64,000 nt of DNA from Tardiphaga sp051811025 (GTDB taxonomy: Bacteria > Pseudomonadota > Alphaproteobacteria > Rhizobiales > Xanthobacteraceae): positions 2,108,001-2,172,000 of the forward strand of contig NZ_JBPWQE010000001.1 of the NCBI RefSeq assembly GCF_051811025.1, given 5' to 3'. Each line of letters begins with the position of its first letter. Within the stretch, counting starts at the first letter, position 1. Below, one piece after another: positions 41,238-49,403 of the stretch. The position numbers were made by a program, and so were the translations under genes. Below the pieces are notes generated by a model, which had not been told where the DNA came from, made no database searches, and worked only from the letters and a program-made list of their open reading frames with translations.

Positions 41238-41447
41238 CAAGGGCTTTGAGCAGGTAAAGCGCCAAGCTTTCGGTCCTTTCCAAACGGCCAGCACGCCGAT
41301 ACGACTGTTCCCTGACGCGGGGGCGCCCTGTTCGGTCAATCATTGGCGGCGGGTCCGTCAGCTCGAACCACTATGACCCGACTTATCGGCGCGTTCGCCC
41401 CAGCCGCCTTTGCATCAAGTCGCCCCGATTGGATGGCGGAAGCCCTG

Positions 41448-42212
41448 ATGATCAATTGTCTCAAACGATCCGTTGCGATGATATGGGGCCTTTCCGCGAT
41501 CATGCTTGGCGTTACGCCCGCGCAATCACAGACGCTGCCCGATGATTTCGTGTTCCTGCGCGATATCGATCCCTCGATCCAGCAGGACATCCGCTATGCC
41601 GGCGTCAACAATTTCGTCGGCCGCAAGCTCAGCGGCTATGATAGCGCGGAATGCGTGGTGAAACGCGCGGTCGGCCTCGCACTGCAAAAGGTGCAGCGCG
41701 AACTGATGGCGCAAAACCTGTCGCTGAAAATGCTGGATTGCTATCGCCCGGCGCGGGCGTCGCGCGACATGGTGGCATGGGCGCGCGACGGCAACGAGAC
41801 ACCTGCGCAGAAGCGTTACAATCCATCCTTCAGCAAGGCGGATCTGTTCAAGCTCGGCTATATCGCCGAGCGCTCCGGCCACTCCACCGGCGCGGCGCTC
41901 GATCTGACGCTGGTCGATCTGCGCGCGCCGGCGTCGCCGGCATTCGATCCGAACAAAGCCTATGCAAGCTGCATCGCACCGGAAGCACAGCGCGCGCCGG
42001 AGGCCAGCGTCGACATGGGCACGGGTTACGATTGCTCCGATGCGAAGGCGCATACCGGATCGCGCGCGATTTCACCTGCGCAGCGGCGCTGGCGGGATCT
42101 CCTGACGTCGGCGATGGGCAGGCAGGGCTTTGTGAATTATTCCAAGGAATGGTGGCACTTCTCGCTGCCGGGCGTCGGCGCCACTGCGTATAATTTTCCG
42201 ATCAAGCGCTGA
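41448..42212 (+). CDS. Exported M15-family D-alanyl-D-alanine dipeptidase (VanX-like)
   Basis: A 254-residue zinc peptidase. The signal peptide is MINCLKRSV...AQSQ. The catalytic motifs of peptidase family M15D are present: SGHSTGAALDLTL (SxHxxGxAxD, two zinc ligands) and EWWHFS (catalytic Glu and third ligand). The substrate Arg region is DCYRPARASRDM. I prefer the ATG at 41448 because GGCGGAAG precedes it. Periplasmic location points to peptidoglycan dipeptide recycling rather than vancomycin resistance; no van genes are nearby. Confidence 0.88.
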   Translation: MINCLKRSVAMIWGLSAIMLGVTPAQSQTLPDDFVFLRDIDPSIQQDIRYAGVNNFVGRKLSGYDSAECVVKRAVGLALQKVQRELMAQNLSLKMLDCYRPARASRDMVAWARDGNETPAQKRYNPSFSKADLFKLGYIAERSGHSTGAALDLTLVDLRAPASPAFDPNKAYASCIAPEAQRAPEASVDMGTGYDCSDAKAHTGSRAISPAQRRWRDLLTSAMGRQGFVNYSKEWWHFSLPGVGATAYNFPIKR

Positions 42213-42228
42213 TCCGCAGGGCGGATGA

Positions 42229-42250
42229 GGCGAAGGCGTAATTCGCCGAG
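42229..42250. repeat. Short dyad AGGCGTAATTCGCC, copy 1
   Basis: GGCGAAGGCGTAATTCGCCG directly after the M15 gene. A near copy is at 42629-42649 on the other side of the small gene at 42326. Confidence 0.5.
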
Positions 42251-42325
42251 CGACGTCGGACGGTTCCTTGATCTCCTTTTCCCAACTAGGTTCCGCATCG
42301 TCTTTGCACCGAAATTGAGGGCGAC

Positions 42326-42619
42326 ATGACCAAGACAGCTCAGCTACTCAGCCCTCAGCATAACTTTGCGGTGGTGCAACTGCCGCAACGCCAGTTCCCA
42401 GGAGTCGTGATTCAGGGGGACACGCTGAACGGTTTGGTCGGGCAATTGGCTCGAATGAAATCGCTGTTGGCAGCAGGCGATCTTCAGGAACTTGCCAGCG
42501 AAATCGATGATATGAGTGATTTGCTGGCCAGTGCGTTGACGTCCTACACATTGACTTGCGCCAATAACTCGATCGGAACTCCCGTTTGGATCGACATCAT
42601 GTGCCGCAGCAAGCGTTAG
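42326..42619 (+). CDS. Small conserved hypothetical protein
   Basis: A 97-residue soluble protein. The segment VVQLPQRQFPGVVIQGDTLNGLV is typical of a small family I recall as DUF6959, in which PGVxxQGD is conserved; this identification is from memory. The middle is helical (LARMKSLLAAGDLQELASEIDDMSDLLASAL). Function unknown. It is a single gene with a copy of a short repeat on each side. Confidence 0.65.
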   Translation: MTKTAQLLSPQHNFAVVQLPQRQFPGVVIQGDTLNGLVGQLARMKSLLAAGDLQELASEIDDMSDLLASALTSYTLTCANNSIGTPVWIDIMCRSKR

Positions 42620-42628
42620 GGCCGATTA

Positions 42629-42649
42629 GCCGAAGGCGTAATCCGCCGT
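42629..42649. repeat. Short dyad AGGCGTAATCCGCC, copy 2
   Basis: GCCGAAGGCGTAATCCGCCG, just past the stop of the small gene. It differs from copy 1 at few positions. Confidence 0.5.
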
Positions 42650-42773
42650 CTAACCATCGGCTGGCTCAATGCGCTGTGCTATTCCGCCCTACGTCTTTCT
42701 CCGCAATGACGTGAAATTCCGGCCGATCCGGCGTAAAATGATTCGCAATACCGCCCCTAGCCGGAACTGATTC

Positions 42774-44420
42774 ATGACCGACGCCACCTCTGCCATTCAT
42801 GCGGTGCTCAACCAGTCGCCACCATTCGAGGGCGTCAATCTGTTCGAGCTGGACCGGCCGCTCGTGGAAGCGGTTGCGATGAATGAGGGCTCGTTCGCCT
42901 ATGTCGACCACGCCGAATTCGGTCAGCTGTGGGGCTCGGCCGAGATGGCGCAACGCGCGCGGCTGGCCAATGAGAATACGCCGAAGCTGCGGACTTTCGA
43001 TGCGCGCGGCAACCGGCGTGACGAGGTCGAGTTTCATCCGGCCTATCATGAATTGATGGCACAGAGCGTTGCGGCAGGAATTCACAATTCGACATGGACG
43101 CGTGACGGCAAGTCCGCGCGCGGTGCGTCCGAAGTGGCGCGTGCGGCGAAATTCTACATGGCGGCGCAAGTCGAGACCGGACATCTCTGTCCGATCACCA
43201 TGACGCGCGCTGCCGTAGGGGCATTGGCTTCGCAGCCGGATGTGCTGGCACAGGTGATGCCGATCATTGCCAGCCGCGATTACGATCCGAGCTTTGCGCC
43301 TTGGTCCGCCAAGCGCGGCATGACGCTGGGCATGGGGATGACCGAGCGGCAGGGCGGCACGGATGTGCGGACCAACATGACGCGCGCGGTGCGCGACGGC
43401 GATGCGTATCGGATCAGCGGCCACAAGTGGTTCATGTCGGCGCCGATGTGCGACGCGTTTCTGGTGCTGGCGCAGGCCGAGGACGGGTTGAGCTGTTTCT
43501 TCATGCCGCGGTTCAGGCCGGATGGTTCGCTCAATGCGCTGAACTTCCAGCGCCTGAAGGACAAGCTCGGCAATCGCTCCAATGCATCGTCGGAGGTCGA
43601 GTTCAACGATGCCTATGCGCTGCGCGTCGGCGAGGAAGGCAAGGGCATCCGCACCATCATCCAGATGGTGCAGCTGACGCGGCAGGATTGCGCCACAGCA
43701 TCGGCCGGATTGATGCGCTCGGGTCTGGTCCACGCGCTGCATCACGCCAGGCATCGCAGCGTGTTCCAGAAGCATCTTGCCGATCAGCCGATGATGCAAA
43801 GTGTGCTTGCCGACATGGCCCTGCATGTCGAGGCCTCCACCGCGCTGGTGATGCGGCTGTGCCGTGCGTTCGATGTGGCACCGGAGGATGCGTCCGAGGC
43901 GGCCTATATGCGTTTCCTGACGCCGGTGGTGAAATACTGGGTCTGCAAATCGGCGCCGGGCTTCCTTTATGAGGCCATGGAATGCATGGGCGGTAACGGT
44001 TACGTCGAGGAGGGCATTCTGGCGCGGCATTATCGTGAGGCGCCGGTCAATGCGATCTGGGAAGGCTCCGGCAATGTGATGTGTCTCGATGTGCTGCGGG
44101 CGCTGTCGCGCGAAGGTGACGCATCGACCGCGGTGCTGCAGGACCTGATGCTGGAGACGCGAGGACTGCCCGGCGCGGCCGACACTGCTGCCTTCATCAT
44201 TCGCACCTTGCTGCGGCCCGACAGCGAGCGTGTTGCGCGGCAGGCGGTGGAATTGCTGGCGTTGCTGGCGGCCTGCGCCGCGCTGAACATGGTGCATCCG
44301 CCCCATGCTGAATTGTTTGCGCGGACACGCCTCGATGGTGCGCGCAACGCGATCTACGGCACTGCTGCATTGACCGAAGCTCAGGGCCGGGGACTGCTCG
44401 AGCGGGCGTTGCCGCAGTGA
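42774..44420 (+). CDS. aidB: AidB-like acyl-CoA dehydrogenase family protein
   Basis: A 548-residue flavoprotein, the same size as E. coli AidB (541), part of the adaptive response to alkylating agents. Matches run the full length: EYHPAYH-like EVEFHPAYHELM, MTLGMGMTERQGGTDVRTN, GHKWFMSAPMCDAFLVLAQ, RLKDKLGNRSNASSEVEF, and the C-terminal ECMGGNGYVEEGILARHYREAPVNAIWEGSGNV. FAD-binding residues of the acyl-CoA dehydrogenase fold are present. AidB binds DNA and is thought to guard or detoxify. It overlaps the CPBP protease gene by four bases. No ada/alkB is in the window. Confidence 0.93.
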   Translation: MTDATSAIHAVLNQSPPFEGVNLFELDRPLVEAVAMNEGSFAYVDHAEFGQLWGSAEMAQRARLANENTPKLRTFDARGNRRDEVEFHPAYHELMAQSVAAGIHNSTWTRDGKSARGASEVARAAKFYMAAQVETGHLCPITMTRAAVGALASQPDVLAQVMPIIASRDYDPSFAPWSAKRGMTLGMGMTERQGGTDVRTNMTRAVRDGDAYRISGHKWFMSAPMCDAFLVLAQAEDGLSCFFMPRFRPDGSLNALNFQRLKDKLGNRSNASSEVEFNDAYALRVGEEGKGIRTIIQMVQLTRQDCATASAGLMRSGLVHALHHARHRSVFQKHLADQPMMQSVLADMALHVEASTALVMRLCRAFDVAPEDASEAAYMRFLTPVVKYWVCKSAPGFLYEAMECMGGNGYVEEGILARHYREAPVNAIWEGSGNVMCLDVLRALSREGDASTAVLQDLMLETRGLPGAADTAAFIIRTLLRPDSERVARQAVELLALLAACAALNMVHPPHAELFARTRLDGARNAIYGTAALTEAQGRGLLERALPQ

Positions 44421-45211
44421 GTGCGCTGGAGACGCCGATCACGCCCGCCGCATCGTCAGACCTGCCGCCCGCGACGAAGCCGCCGCGGGTCTGGAAATTC
44501 TGGGGCACCAGCCTCTGGGGGCTGTTCGCTTTTGCAGCGATGTTCGTCGGTCAGTTGACCGTCGTCGCCTATTACCTGCTGTTCAAGGATGCGCCACTCG
44601 ACGCGACGCTGCTGATCAAGGCCATGAGCAGCGGCACGACCATCGCAGCATCGGTCATTATGGGGCTTCCGGCCGTGTGTCTGGCGCTGTGGCTGGCGAC
44701 GCGCATGGCGCGGCAATCCTTTGCCGACTATCTGGGGCTACGCGGCACGTCCTGGAAAAACTACGTCATCGGCACGGTGGCGCTGATCGCGCTGGTCGGC
44801 GCCTGGGAGCTGGTCGCAAAAGGCATGGGGCGCGATTCCGCGCCGACTTTCATGCTGGAAGTGCTGAAGTCGGCCCGTGCCGACGGCGCGCTGTGGCTGC
44901 TCGTGATCGCATTCTGCGTCGGCGCGCCGATGACCGAAGAGTTCTTCGCGCGTGGCTTTCTCTATCGCGGCTGGTCGGAATCGTTCTTGCGGCCGTTTGG
45001 CGCCATCGTGGCGTCATCGCTGGTCTGGACGGCGATGCATCTGCAATACGATTGGTTCTTCTTCGTCGAGATTTTCACCATCGGCCTGCTGTTCGGCTAT
45101 ATGCGCTATCGTAGCCACTCGACATGGCTGACGATCTTTCTGCATGGCCTCAACAATCTGGCGGCGACTGTTCAGACGCTGCTCATCGCGAACGGTGTGA
45201 TATCGCCGTAG
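44417..45211 (+). CDS. CPBP family intramembrane glutamic protease
   Basis: A 264-residue membrane protein with about seven helices. The ABI/CAAX-protease motifs are present: MTEEFFARGFLYRGW (EExxxR), a later WTAMHLQYDWFFF with His, and the third motif HGLNN near the end. It starts at GTG 44417, overlapping the aidB stop by four bases, so it is translated with aidB. Substrate unknown; relatives act in prenyl-protein processing, bacteriocin immunity or envelope control. Confidence 0.88.
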   Translation: MSALETPITPAASSDLPPATKPPRVWKFWGTSLWGLFAFAAMFVGQLTVVAYYLLFKDAPLDATLLIKAMSSGTTIAASVIMGLPAVCLALWLATRMARQSFADYLGLRGTSWKNYVIGTVALIALVGAWELVAKGMGRDSAPTFMLEVLKSARADGALWLLVIAFCVGAPMTEEFFARGFLYRGWSESFLRPFGAIVASSLVWTAMHLQYDWFFFVEIFTIGLLFGYMRYRSHSTWLTIFLHGLNNLAATVQTLLIANGVISP

Positions 45212-46138
45212 CTATTCTGCCAGCGCAATGAATACGGGCATGGTCAGGACCGCCAGCGTGGTTTGGACGGTCAGGATCTGCGCCAACAGAGGCGCGTCGC
45301 CGCCCATCTGCCGCGCCAGAATATAGCCGTTCGAGGCCGAGGGCACCGACGCGCAGCAGACGACCACCGCGAGGTTGGCACCGGACAGGCCGAAGGCGAT
45401 GCCGAGGCCCATGGCGATCAGCGGCATCACGGCGAGTTTCAAGACGACTGTCAGTGCTGCAGCCATGCCGGGCTTGTGCAGGCCTTCGAGTTGAAGGCCG
45501 GCGCCGACAATGAGCAGACCCATCGCCAGCGAACAGCGCCCGAGTGCATCGAGAAACTCGTGGGCGGGCCTGGGAACTGGCAATCCGGTCACGTTGATCG
45601 CGAGGCCGATCACGCAGGCCCAGATCAGCGGGTTCCTGGCGATGGTCAGCAGCAGCGCCGGCCACGCCATCCGTTGCGGCGAGGCGTAATGCGCGAGCAC
45701 CCAGACGGCCAGAATATTCAGCAGCGGGATCATCGCCACCATGGCGACGGAGGCCAGCGTGATGCCAAGGTCGCCCCACAGATTGCCGGCGACGGACAAT
45801 GCCACGAAGGTCTGCCAACGCGTGGCGCCCTGAAACAGCGACGTGAAGGCCGGCCCGTCGAGCCCGATGGCCCGTGCCAGCAACGGGCGCAGCGCCAGAC
45901 ACAGCGCGGACATCAGGACAACGGAGAGCAGCAGCGCACCGCCAACGCCGGCGATCGGCACCGACGCCAGATTAGCCCGCGCCAGCGTATCGACCAGCAG
46001 GGCGGGGAACAGCACGTAATAGACGAGCTGTTCCAGCCCGACCCATTCGATGTTCTGTTTCAGCAGCAGGCGCCGCAGCGCGTAGCCGAGCACGATCAGC
46101 AGGAAGACCGGGACGAGAGCGGCAAATACCGTCAGCAT
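45212..46138 (-). CDS. AEC family transporter
   Basis: A 308-residue permease of the auxin efflux carrier family with ten predicted helices in two halves. It starts FAALVPVFLLIVLGYALRRLLL, has YYVLFPALLVDTLA and, in the second half, VVVCCASVPSASNGYILARQ, the conserved Asn-Gly crossing helix of the family. Relatives carry organic acids such as malonate or malate. It follows ruvX on the minus strand with a four-base gap and converges with the protease gene with no gap. Confidence 0.9.
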   Translation of the reverse strand: MLTVFAALVPVFLLIVLGYALRRLLLKQNIEWVGLEQLVYYVLFPALLVDTLARANLASVPIAGVGGALLLSVVLMSALCLALRPLLARAIGLDGPAFTSLFQGATRWQTFVALSVAGNLWGDLGITLASVAMVAMIPLLNILAVWVLAHYASPQRMAWPALLLTIARNPLIWACVIGLAINVTGLPVPRPAHEFLDALGRCSLAMGLLIVGAGLQLEGLHKPGMAAALTVVLKLAVMPLIAMGLGIAFGLSGANLAVVVCCASVPSASNGYILARQMGGDAPLLAQILTVQTTLAVLTMPVFIALAE

Positions 46139-46142
46139 GGGG

Positions 46143-46634
46143 TCAACGAATATCCGGCGTGCGCAGCAAGGCGGCGAGGCGATCTAGCGCGCCCTGAAGA
46201 ATGAAGATCGCGGCATGTTCGTCGATGACCTTGGCGCGTTTGGCGCGGCTGACATCATTGGCGATCAGTTCGCGCTCGACCGCAGATGTGGAGAGCCGCT
46301 CGTCCCAGAAGGCGATTGGCAATTCAGTCAGTTTCGAGAAGTTGCGCGCGAAGGCACGGGTCGATTGTGCCCGCGGGCCTTCGCTGCCGTCCATATTGAT
46401 GGGCAGGCCAAGCACGAAGCCACAGATGTTGCGCTCGCCGGCCAGCTTGATCAGGCGCGCAGCATCCGCCTTGAAAGCGGTGCGCTCGACAGTCTCAATG
46501 CCGGTGGCGAGGCGACGGTCCGGATCGGACACCGCGACGCCGATGGTCTTGGTGCCGAGATCGAGACCGATCAGCGCGCCACGGGCGGGCAGATGTGCGG
46601 CGGCTTCGACGAGGGGAAGGATGACTGCAGGCAT
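46143..46634 (-). CDS. ruvX: Putative pre-16S rRNA nuclease / Holliday junction resolvase RuvX (YqgF)
   Basis: A 163-residue RNase H-fold nuclease. Motifs: LIGLDLGTKTIGVAVSDPDRRLA with the first catalytic Asp, VLGLPINMDGSEGPRAQ, FWDERLSTSAVER and DEHAAIFILQ with the last Asp. YqgF removes the 5' leader of 16S rRNA in E. coli. The ATG at 46634 is preferred; an ATG 15 bases upstream adds five residues. It is followed by the AEC transporter gene. Confidence 0.93.
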   Translation of the reverse strand: MPAVILPLVEAAAHLPARGALIGLDLGTKTIGVAVSDPDRRLATGIETVERTAFKADAARLIKLAGERNICGFVLGLPINMDGSEGPRAQSTRAFARNFSKLTELPIAFWDERLSTSAVERELIANDVSRAKRAKVIDEHAAIFILQGALDRLAALLRTPDIR

Positions 46635-46681
46635 GGCCCCGCATAACACGCGGAGCCATCAGATCAAACGCTGCGCCGCAA

Positions 46682-47239
46682 TTATCGGGGCGGACGGCGG
46701 CTGCGCCATTCCTCGGCGGTCATTTCCCAGATTTCCGAGGGCCAACGGCCGGAGACGTAATCGCGATCCTCGGAGGCGATCACGCGCATGCCGGACGTTT
46801 CGGAAATCCGGCGCGATGCGGTGTTGGCGATGGCCTTGATGACGCGCAACACAGGCCGCTGCAGGGTGTCGAACCAGTAATCGGTCACGGCGTCGCTGGC
46901 CTCGGTCATCAGCCCTTGTCCGTGCCAGGCGGGATCGAGCCAGAAGCCGCGGTTTTCGTCACTGCTGTCTCTGACATTGATCATACCGATCAGCTGATCC
47001 GGTGCGGTCTTCAGGCGGATCGACCAGTGCCATTCGGTGCCACGCTCCATACCTGGCAGCACGACATCGCGCAGGAAAGTGAAGGCGCCATCAGCCGGGT
47101 AGGGCCATGGCACGCGGCTGGCCAGGAAACGCACCACCTCCATCTGCGGGAAAAGCCTTTGCACGGCATCGGCATCATCCAGGCTCAGCGGGCGCAGGAT
47201 CAGGCGCGGCGTCGTCAGCTCGGGAATGGCAGCGGTCAT
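46682..47239 (-). CDS. GNAT family N-acetyltransferase (RimJ/RimL type)
   Basis: A 185-residue acetyltransferase: TPRLILRPLSLDDADAVQRLF start, IGMINVRDSSDENRGFWLDPAWHGQGLMTEA with the acetyl-CoA loop (Q-G-L-M in place of Q/RxxGxG/A), and NTASRRISETSGMRVI. The ending TAEEWRSRR is common in the Acetyltransf_3 group. Target unknown. It is a single gene, 48 bases upstream of the ruvX start on the same strand. Confidence 0.9.
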   Translation of the reverse strand: MTAAIPELTTPRLILRPLSLDDADAVQRLFPQMEVVRFLASRVPWPYPADGAFTFLRDVVLPGMERGTEWHWSIRLKTAPDQLIGMINVRDSSDENRGFWLDPAWHGQGLMTEASDAVTDYWFDTLQRPVLRVIKAIANTASRRISETSGMRVIASEDRDYVSGRWPSEIWEMTAEEWRSRRPPR

Positions 47240-47322
47240 CGGTCGCGTTTCACATCGGTGGTGATTTGCGGCAAGGTAGCATCGTTCCCGCGTTTCTGCG
47301 TCTTACGTCACGAGCCCGATCT

Positions 47323-47547
47323 ATGGACGCCCTCAGCCTGTTTGGATTGTTTGCAGTCAGCGCCATGCTGGTCTGTTACGCGCTGGAAGCGCGCAGTCCG
47401 TGGTTCACGCTGGCCTTTGCCGGCGCCTGCGGGCTCGGATCGCTCTATGGCTTCCTGCAGGGCGCCTGGCCGTTCGGGCTGGTGGAGGCGATCTGGGCCG
47501 GCGTGGCGCTGCGCAAGTGGATGCTCATCCCCCGCGCAACCGCATAG
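47323..47547 (+). CDS. Small two-to-three-helix membrane protein
   Basis: A 74-residue hydrophobic protein: LFGLFAVSAMLVCYALEA, PWFTLAFAGACGLGSLYGFLQG and PFGLVEAIWAGVALRKWM. The pattern, ending in VEAIWAxVALRKW, is like the small CBU_0592-type membrane proteins. No function is known. The ATG at 47323 is the only reasonable start; the frame further upstream runs antisense to the GNAT gene. Confidence 0.75.
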   Translation: MDALSLFGLFAVSAMLVCYALEARSPWFTLAFAGACGLGSLYGFLQGAWPFGLVEAIWAGVALRKWMLIPRATA

Positions 47548-47695
47548 CTCGCGCGGGTGCGGCCGTGTTAGCCTGAGCATGGCTCGGCAATGATGCGCGT
47601 GCCATTTCCTCACGTTTGTCTCAAGATCGTCACTGCTTTGCCGCTGGATTCAGAGGCATTGCCGCAAGATTGTCGCAAGAATCCGGAGATCCCCC

Positions 47696-48772
47696 ATGTG
47701 GCCCGACCGCCGACTGATCGACCTTTTCGGCACCGAATTTCCCATCGTGCAGGCGCCGATGGCCGGCGTGCAGGATGCCGACATCATGATCGGCGCAGCG
47801 GAGGGCGGCGCGCTGGCCTCGCTGCCATGCGCGATGATCTCGCCGGAGAAAGCCCGCGAGCAGATCAATATCGTGCGCCAGCGCGTCTCCGCGCCGGTCA
47901 ACATGAATTACTTCTGCCACACGGCGGTGGACGCTGATCCGGCGCGCGAGGCCAACTGGCGCAAGCGGCTGTCGTCCTATTACACCGAATTCGGGCTCGA
48001 TCCGAATGCAGACATCAATGCAGCCAACCGCGCGCCGTTTGACGAGGCGATGTGCGCGCTGGTGGAAGAGCTGAAGCCGAAAGTGGTCAGCTTTCACTTC
48101 GGGTTGCCGGACCCGGCGCTCTTGAAGCGCATCAAGGCAGCCGGCTGTCGGGTCATCGCCTCTGCGACCATCGTCAAGGAAGCCGTCTGGCTCGAAGAGC
48201 GTGGCGTCGACGCGGTCATCGCGCAGGGCGCGGAGGCTGGCGGTCATCGCGGCATGTTCCTGACCGAGGATATCGCAACCCAGCCCGGCCTGTTCGCGCT
48301 GCTGCCGCAGGTGGTCGATGCGGTAAAGGTGCCGGTGATCGCGGCGGGCGGCATCGCCGATGGGCGCGGAATCGCGGCAGCCTTTGCGCTCGGCGCGGCC
48401 GGTGTGCAGATTGGTACCGCCTATCTGCGTACGCCGGAATCCAAGGTGAACGGGCCGGGTCGTGCAGCCCTGGCCGGGGCGTCGGATGCCTCCACAGTCA
48501 TCACCAATGTCATGACCGGCCGTCCGGCCCGGGGCGTCATCAACCGCGTGATGCGCGAGGTCGGGCCGGTCTCGCCCGATGCGCCGGCGTTCCCGCATTC
48601 GGCGACCGCGCTGGGGCCGCTGAAAGCCGCTGCCGAGAAGCTCGGACGGACCGATTTTACCAATCTCTGGGCCGGGCAATCGGTCGGAATGGGCAGCGAA
48701 CGGCCTGCGGCAGAGCTGACGCGGTCGCTGGCGGCGGCCGCATTGGCGCGGATGGCTGAATTGCGGGGCTAG
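47696..48772 (+). CDS. Nitronate monooxygenase family protein
   Basis: A 358-residue FMN enzyme with a TIM barrel. It begins LIDLFGTEFPIVQAPMAGVQD, typical of class I NMO, and has SFHFGLPDPALLKRIKAAGCRVIASATIVKEA, AQGAEAGGHRG with the catalytic His, VIAAGGIADGRGIAAAFALGAAGVQIGTAYL and RAARGVINR-like PARGVINRVMRE. It would detoxify propionate 3-nitronate or similar nitronates. It precedes gatC by about 90 bases and is probably separate from that operon. Confidence 0.92.
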   Translation: MWPDRRLIDLFGTEFPIVQAPMAGVQDADIMIGAAEGGALASLPCAMISPEKAREQINIVRQRVSAPVNMNYFCHTAVDADPAREANWRKRLSSYYTEFGLDPNADINAANRAPFDEAMCALVEELKPKVVSFHFGLPDPALLKRIKAAGCRVIASATIVKEAVWLEERGVDAVIAQGAEAGGHRGMFLTEDIATQPGLFALLPQVVDAVKVPVIAAGGIADGRGIAAAFALGAAGVQIGTAYLRTPESKVNGPGRAALAGASDASTVITNVMTGRPARGVINRVMREVGPVSPDAPAFPHSATALGPLKAAAEKLGRTDFTNLWAGQSVGMGSERPAAELTRSLAAAALARMAELRG

Positions 48773-48863
48773 GGCGCCAAACAGGGCGGAGGCGTCCGCC
48801 GGTTGCGGCGCGAAACCTCCGTCTGCTATACGGCGGGCAGATTTCGCCTTGAGGCCTATATAG

Positions 48864-49151
48864 ATGTCAGTCGACGCCGCCACCGTTCGCCGGATCGCGC
48901 ACCTTGCGCGGATCGCGGTCACAGACGCCGAGGTTCCTCATCTGCAGGGCGAGCTGAACGCAATGCTGGCTTTCGTGGAGCAGCTGCAGGAAGTGAATGT
49001 CGATGGCATCGAGCCGATGACCTCGGTGATGCCGATGGAAATGAAGAAGCGCGCCGATGTCGTCACTGACGGCGAGATCGTCGACGCGGTGACGGCGAAT
49101 GCGCCGGAGTCCGAAGATCATTTCTTCCTGGTGCCGAAAGTCGTCGAGTAA
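48864..49151 (+). CDS. gatC: Asp-tRNA(Asn)/Glu-tRNA(Gln) amidotransferase subunit C
   Basis: A 95-residue subunit that stabilises GatA and clamps it to GatB. Family sequence throughout: VDAATVRRIAHLARIAV, ELNAMLAFVEQLQEVNVDGIEPM and the ending APESEDHFFLVPKVVE. It starts the gat cluster; a 77-residue gene follows after 18 bases and gatA directly after that. Confidence 0.95.
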   Translation: MSVDAATVRRIAHLARIAVTDAEVPHLQGELNAMLAFVEQLQEVNVDGIEPMTSVMPMEMKKRADVVTDGEIVDAVTANAPESEDHFFLVPKVVE

Positions 49152-49169
49152 TCGACACAGGAGACGGCC

Positions 49170-49403
49170 ATGTGCCTGCTTTGCGACGATGAAAAGTCCT
49201 ATCAGCTCTATATGGACTACCTCGACGAGATGGAGCGTCAGGGGAAGGTCAAGGACGTCGACGCGGCGATGGATGCCATCCTCGACAAGGTTCAGGCTGC
49301 TCAGGAAGCCGAGGACAAGCTCCGCCGCAGCTCGTTCAAAAAAGACGCACCTGAAAACGACAAGACGCTCTCTCCCTTCTTCTGCAGCCCGGTCAATAAA
49401 TAG
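49170..49403 (+). CDS. Unknown 77-residue protein between gatC and gatA
   Basis: A small acidic soluble protein starting MCLLCDDEKSYQLYMDYLDE, followed by a helical part (VDAAMDAILDKVQAAQEAEDKLRRS) and PFFCSPVNK. The CxxC at residues 2-5 and the single Cys near the end could bind metal. The start has GGAGACGGCC upstream, and the stop codon abuts the gatA ATG with no gap. It must therefore be translated with the tRNA amidotransferase. I recognise no family. Confidence 0.8.
   Translation: MCLLCDDEKSYQLYMDYLDEMERQGKVKDVDAAMDAILDKVQAAQEAEDKLRRSSFKKDAPENDKTLSPFFCSPVNK

Noticed and set aside
41448..42212. VanX vancomycin-resistance gene
   Set aside because: Motifs match M15D, but it has a signal peptide and no van ligase or regulator genes, so a peptidoglycan recycling role is more likely.
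42666..44306. 546-codon open frame on the minus strand
   Set aside because: Antisense to aidB. His/Arg-rich shadow composition and no family; aidB is certain.
47630..48922. 430-codon open frame on the minus strand
   Set aside because: Antisense to the nitronate monooxygenase gene; no domain seen.
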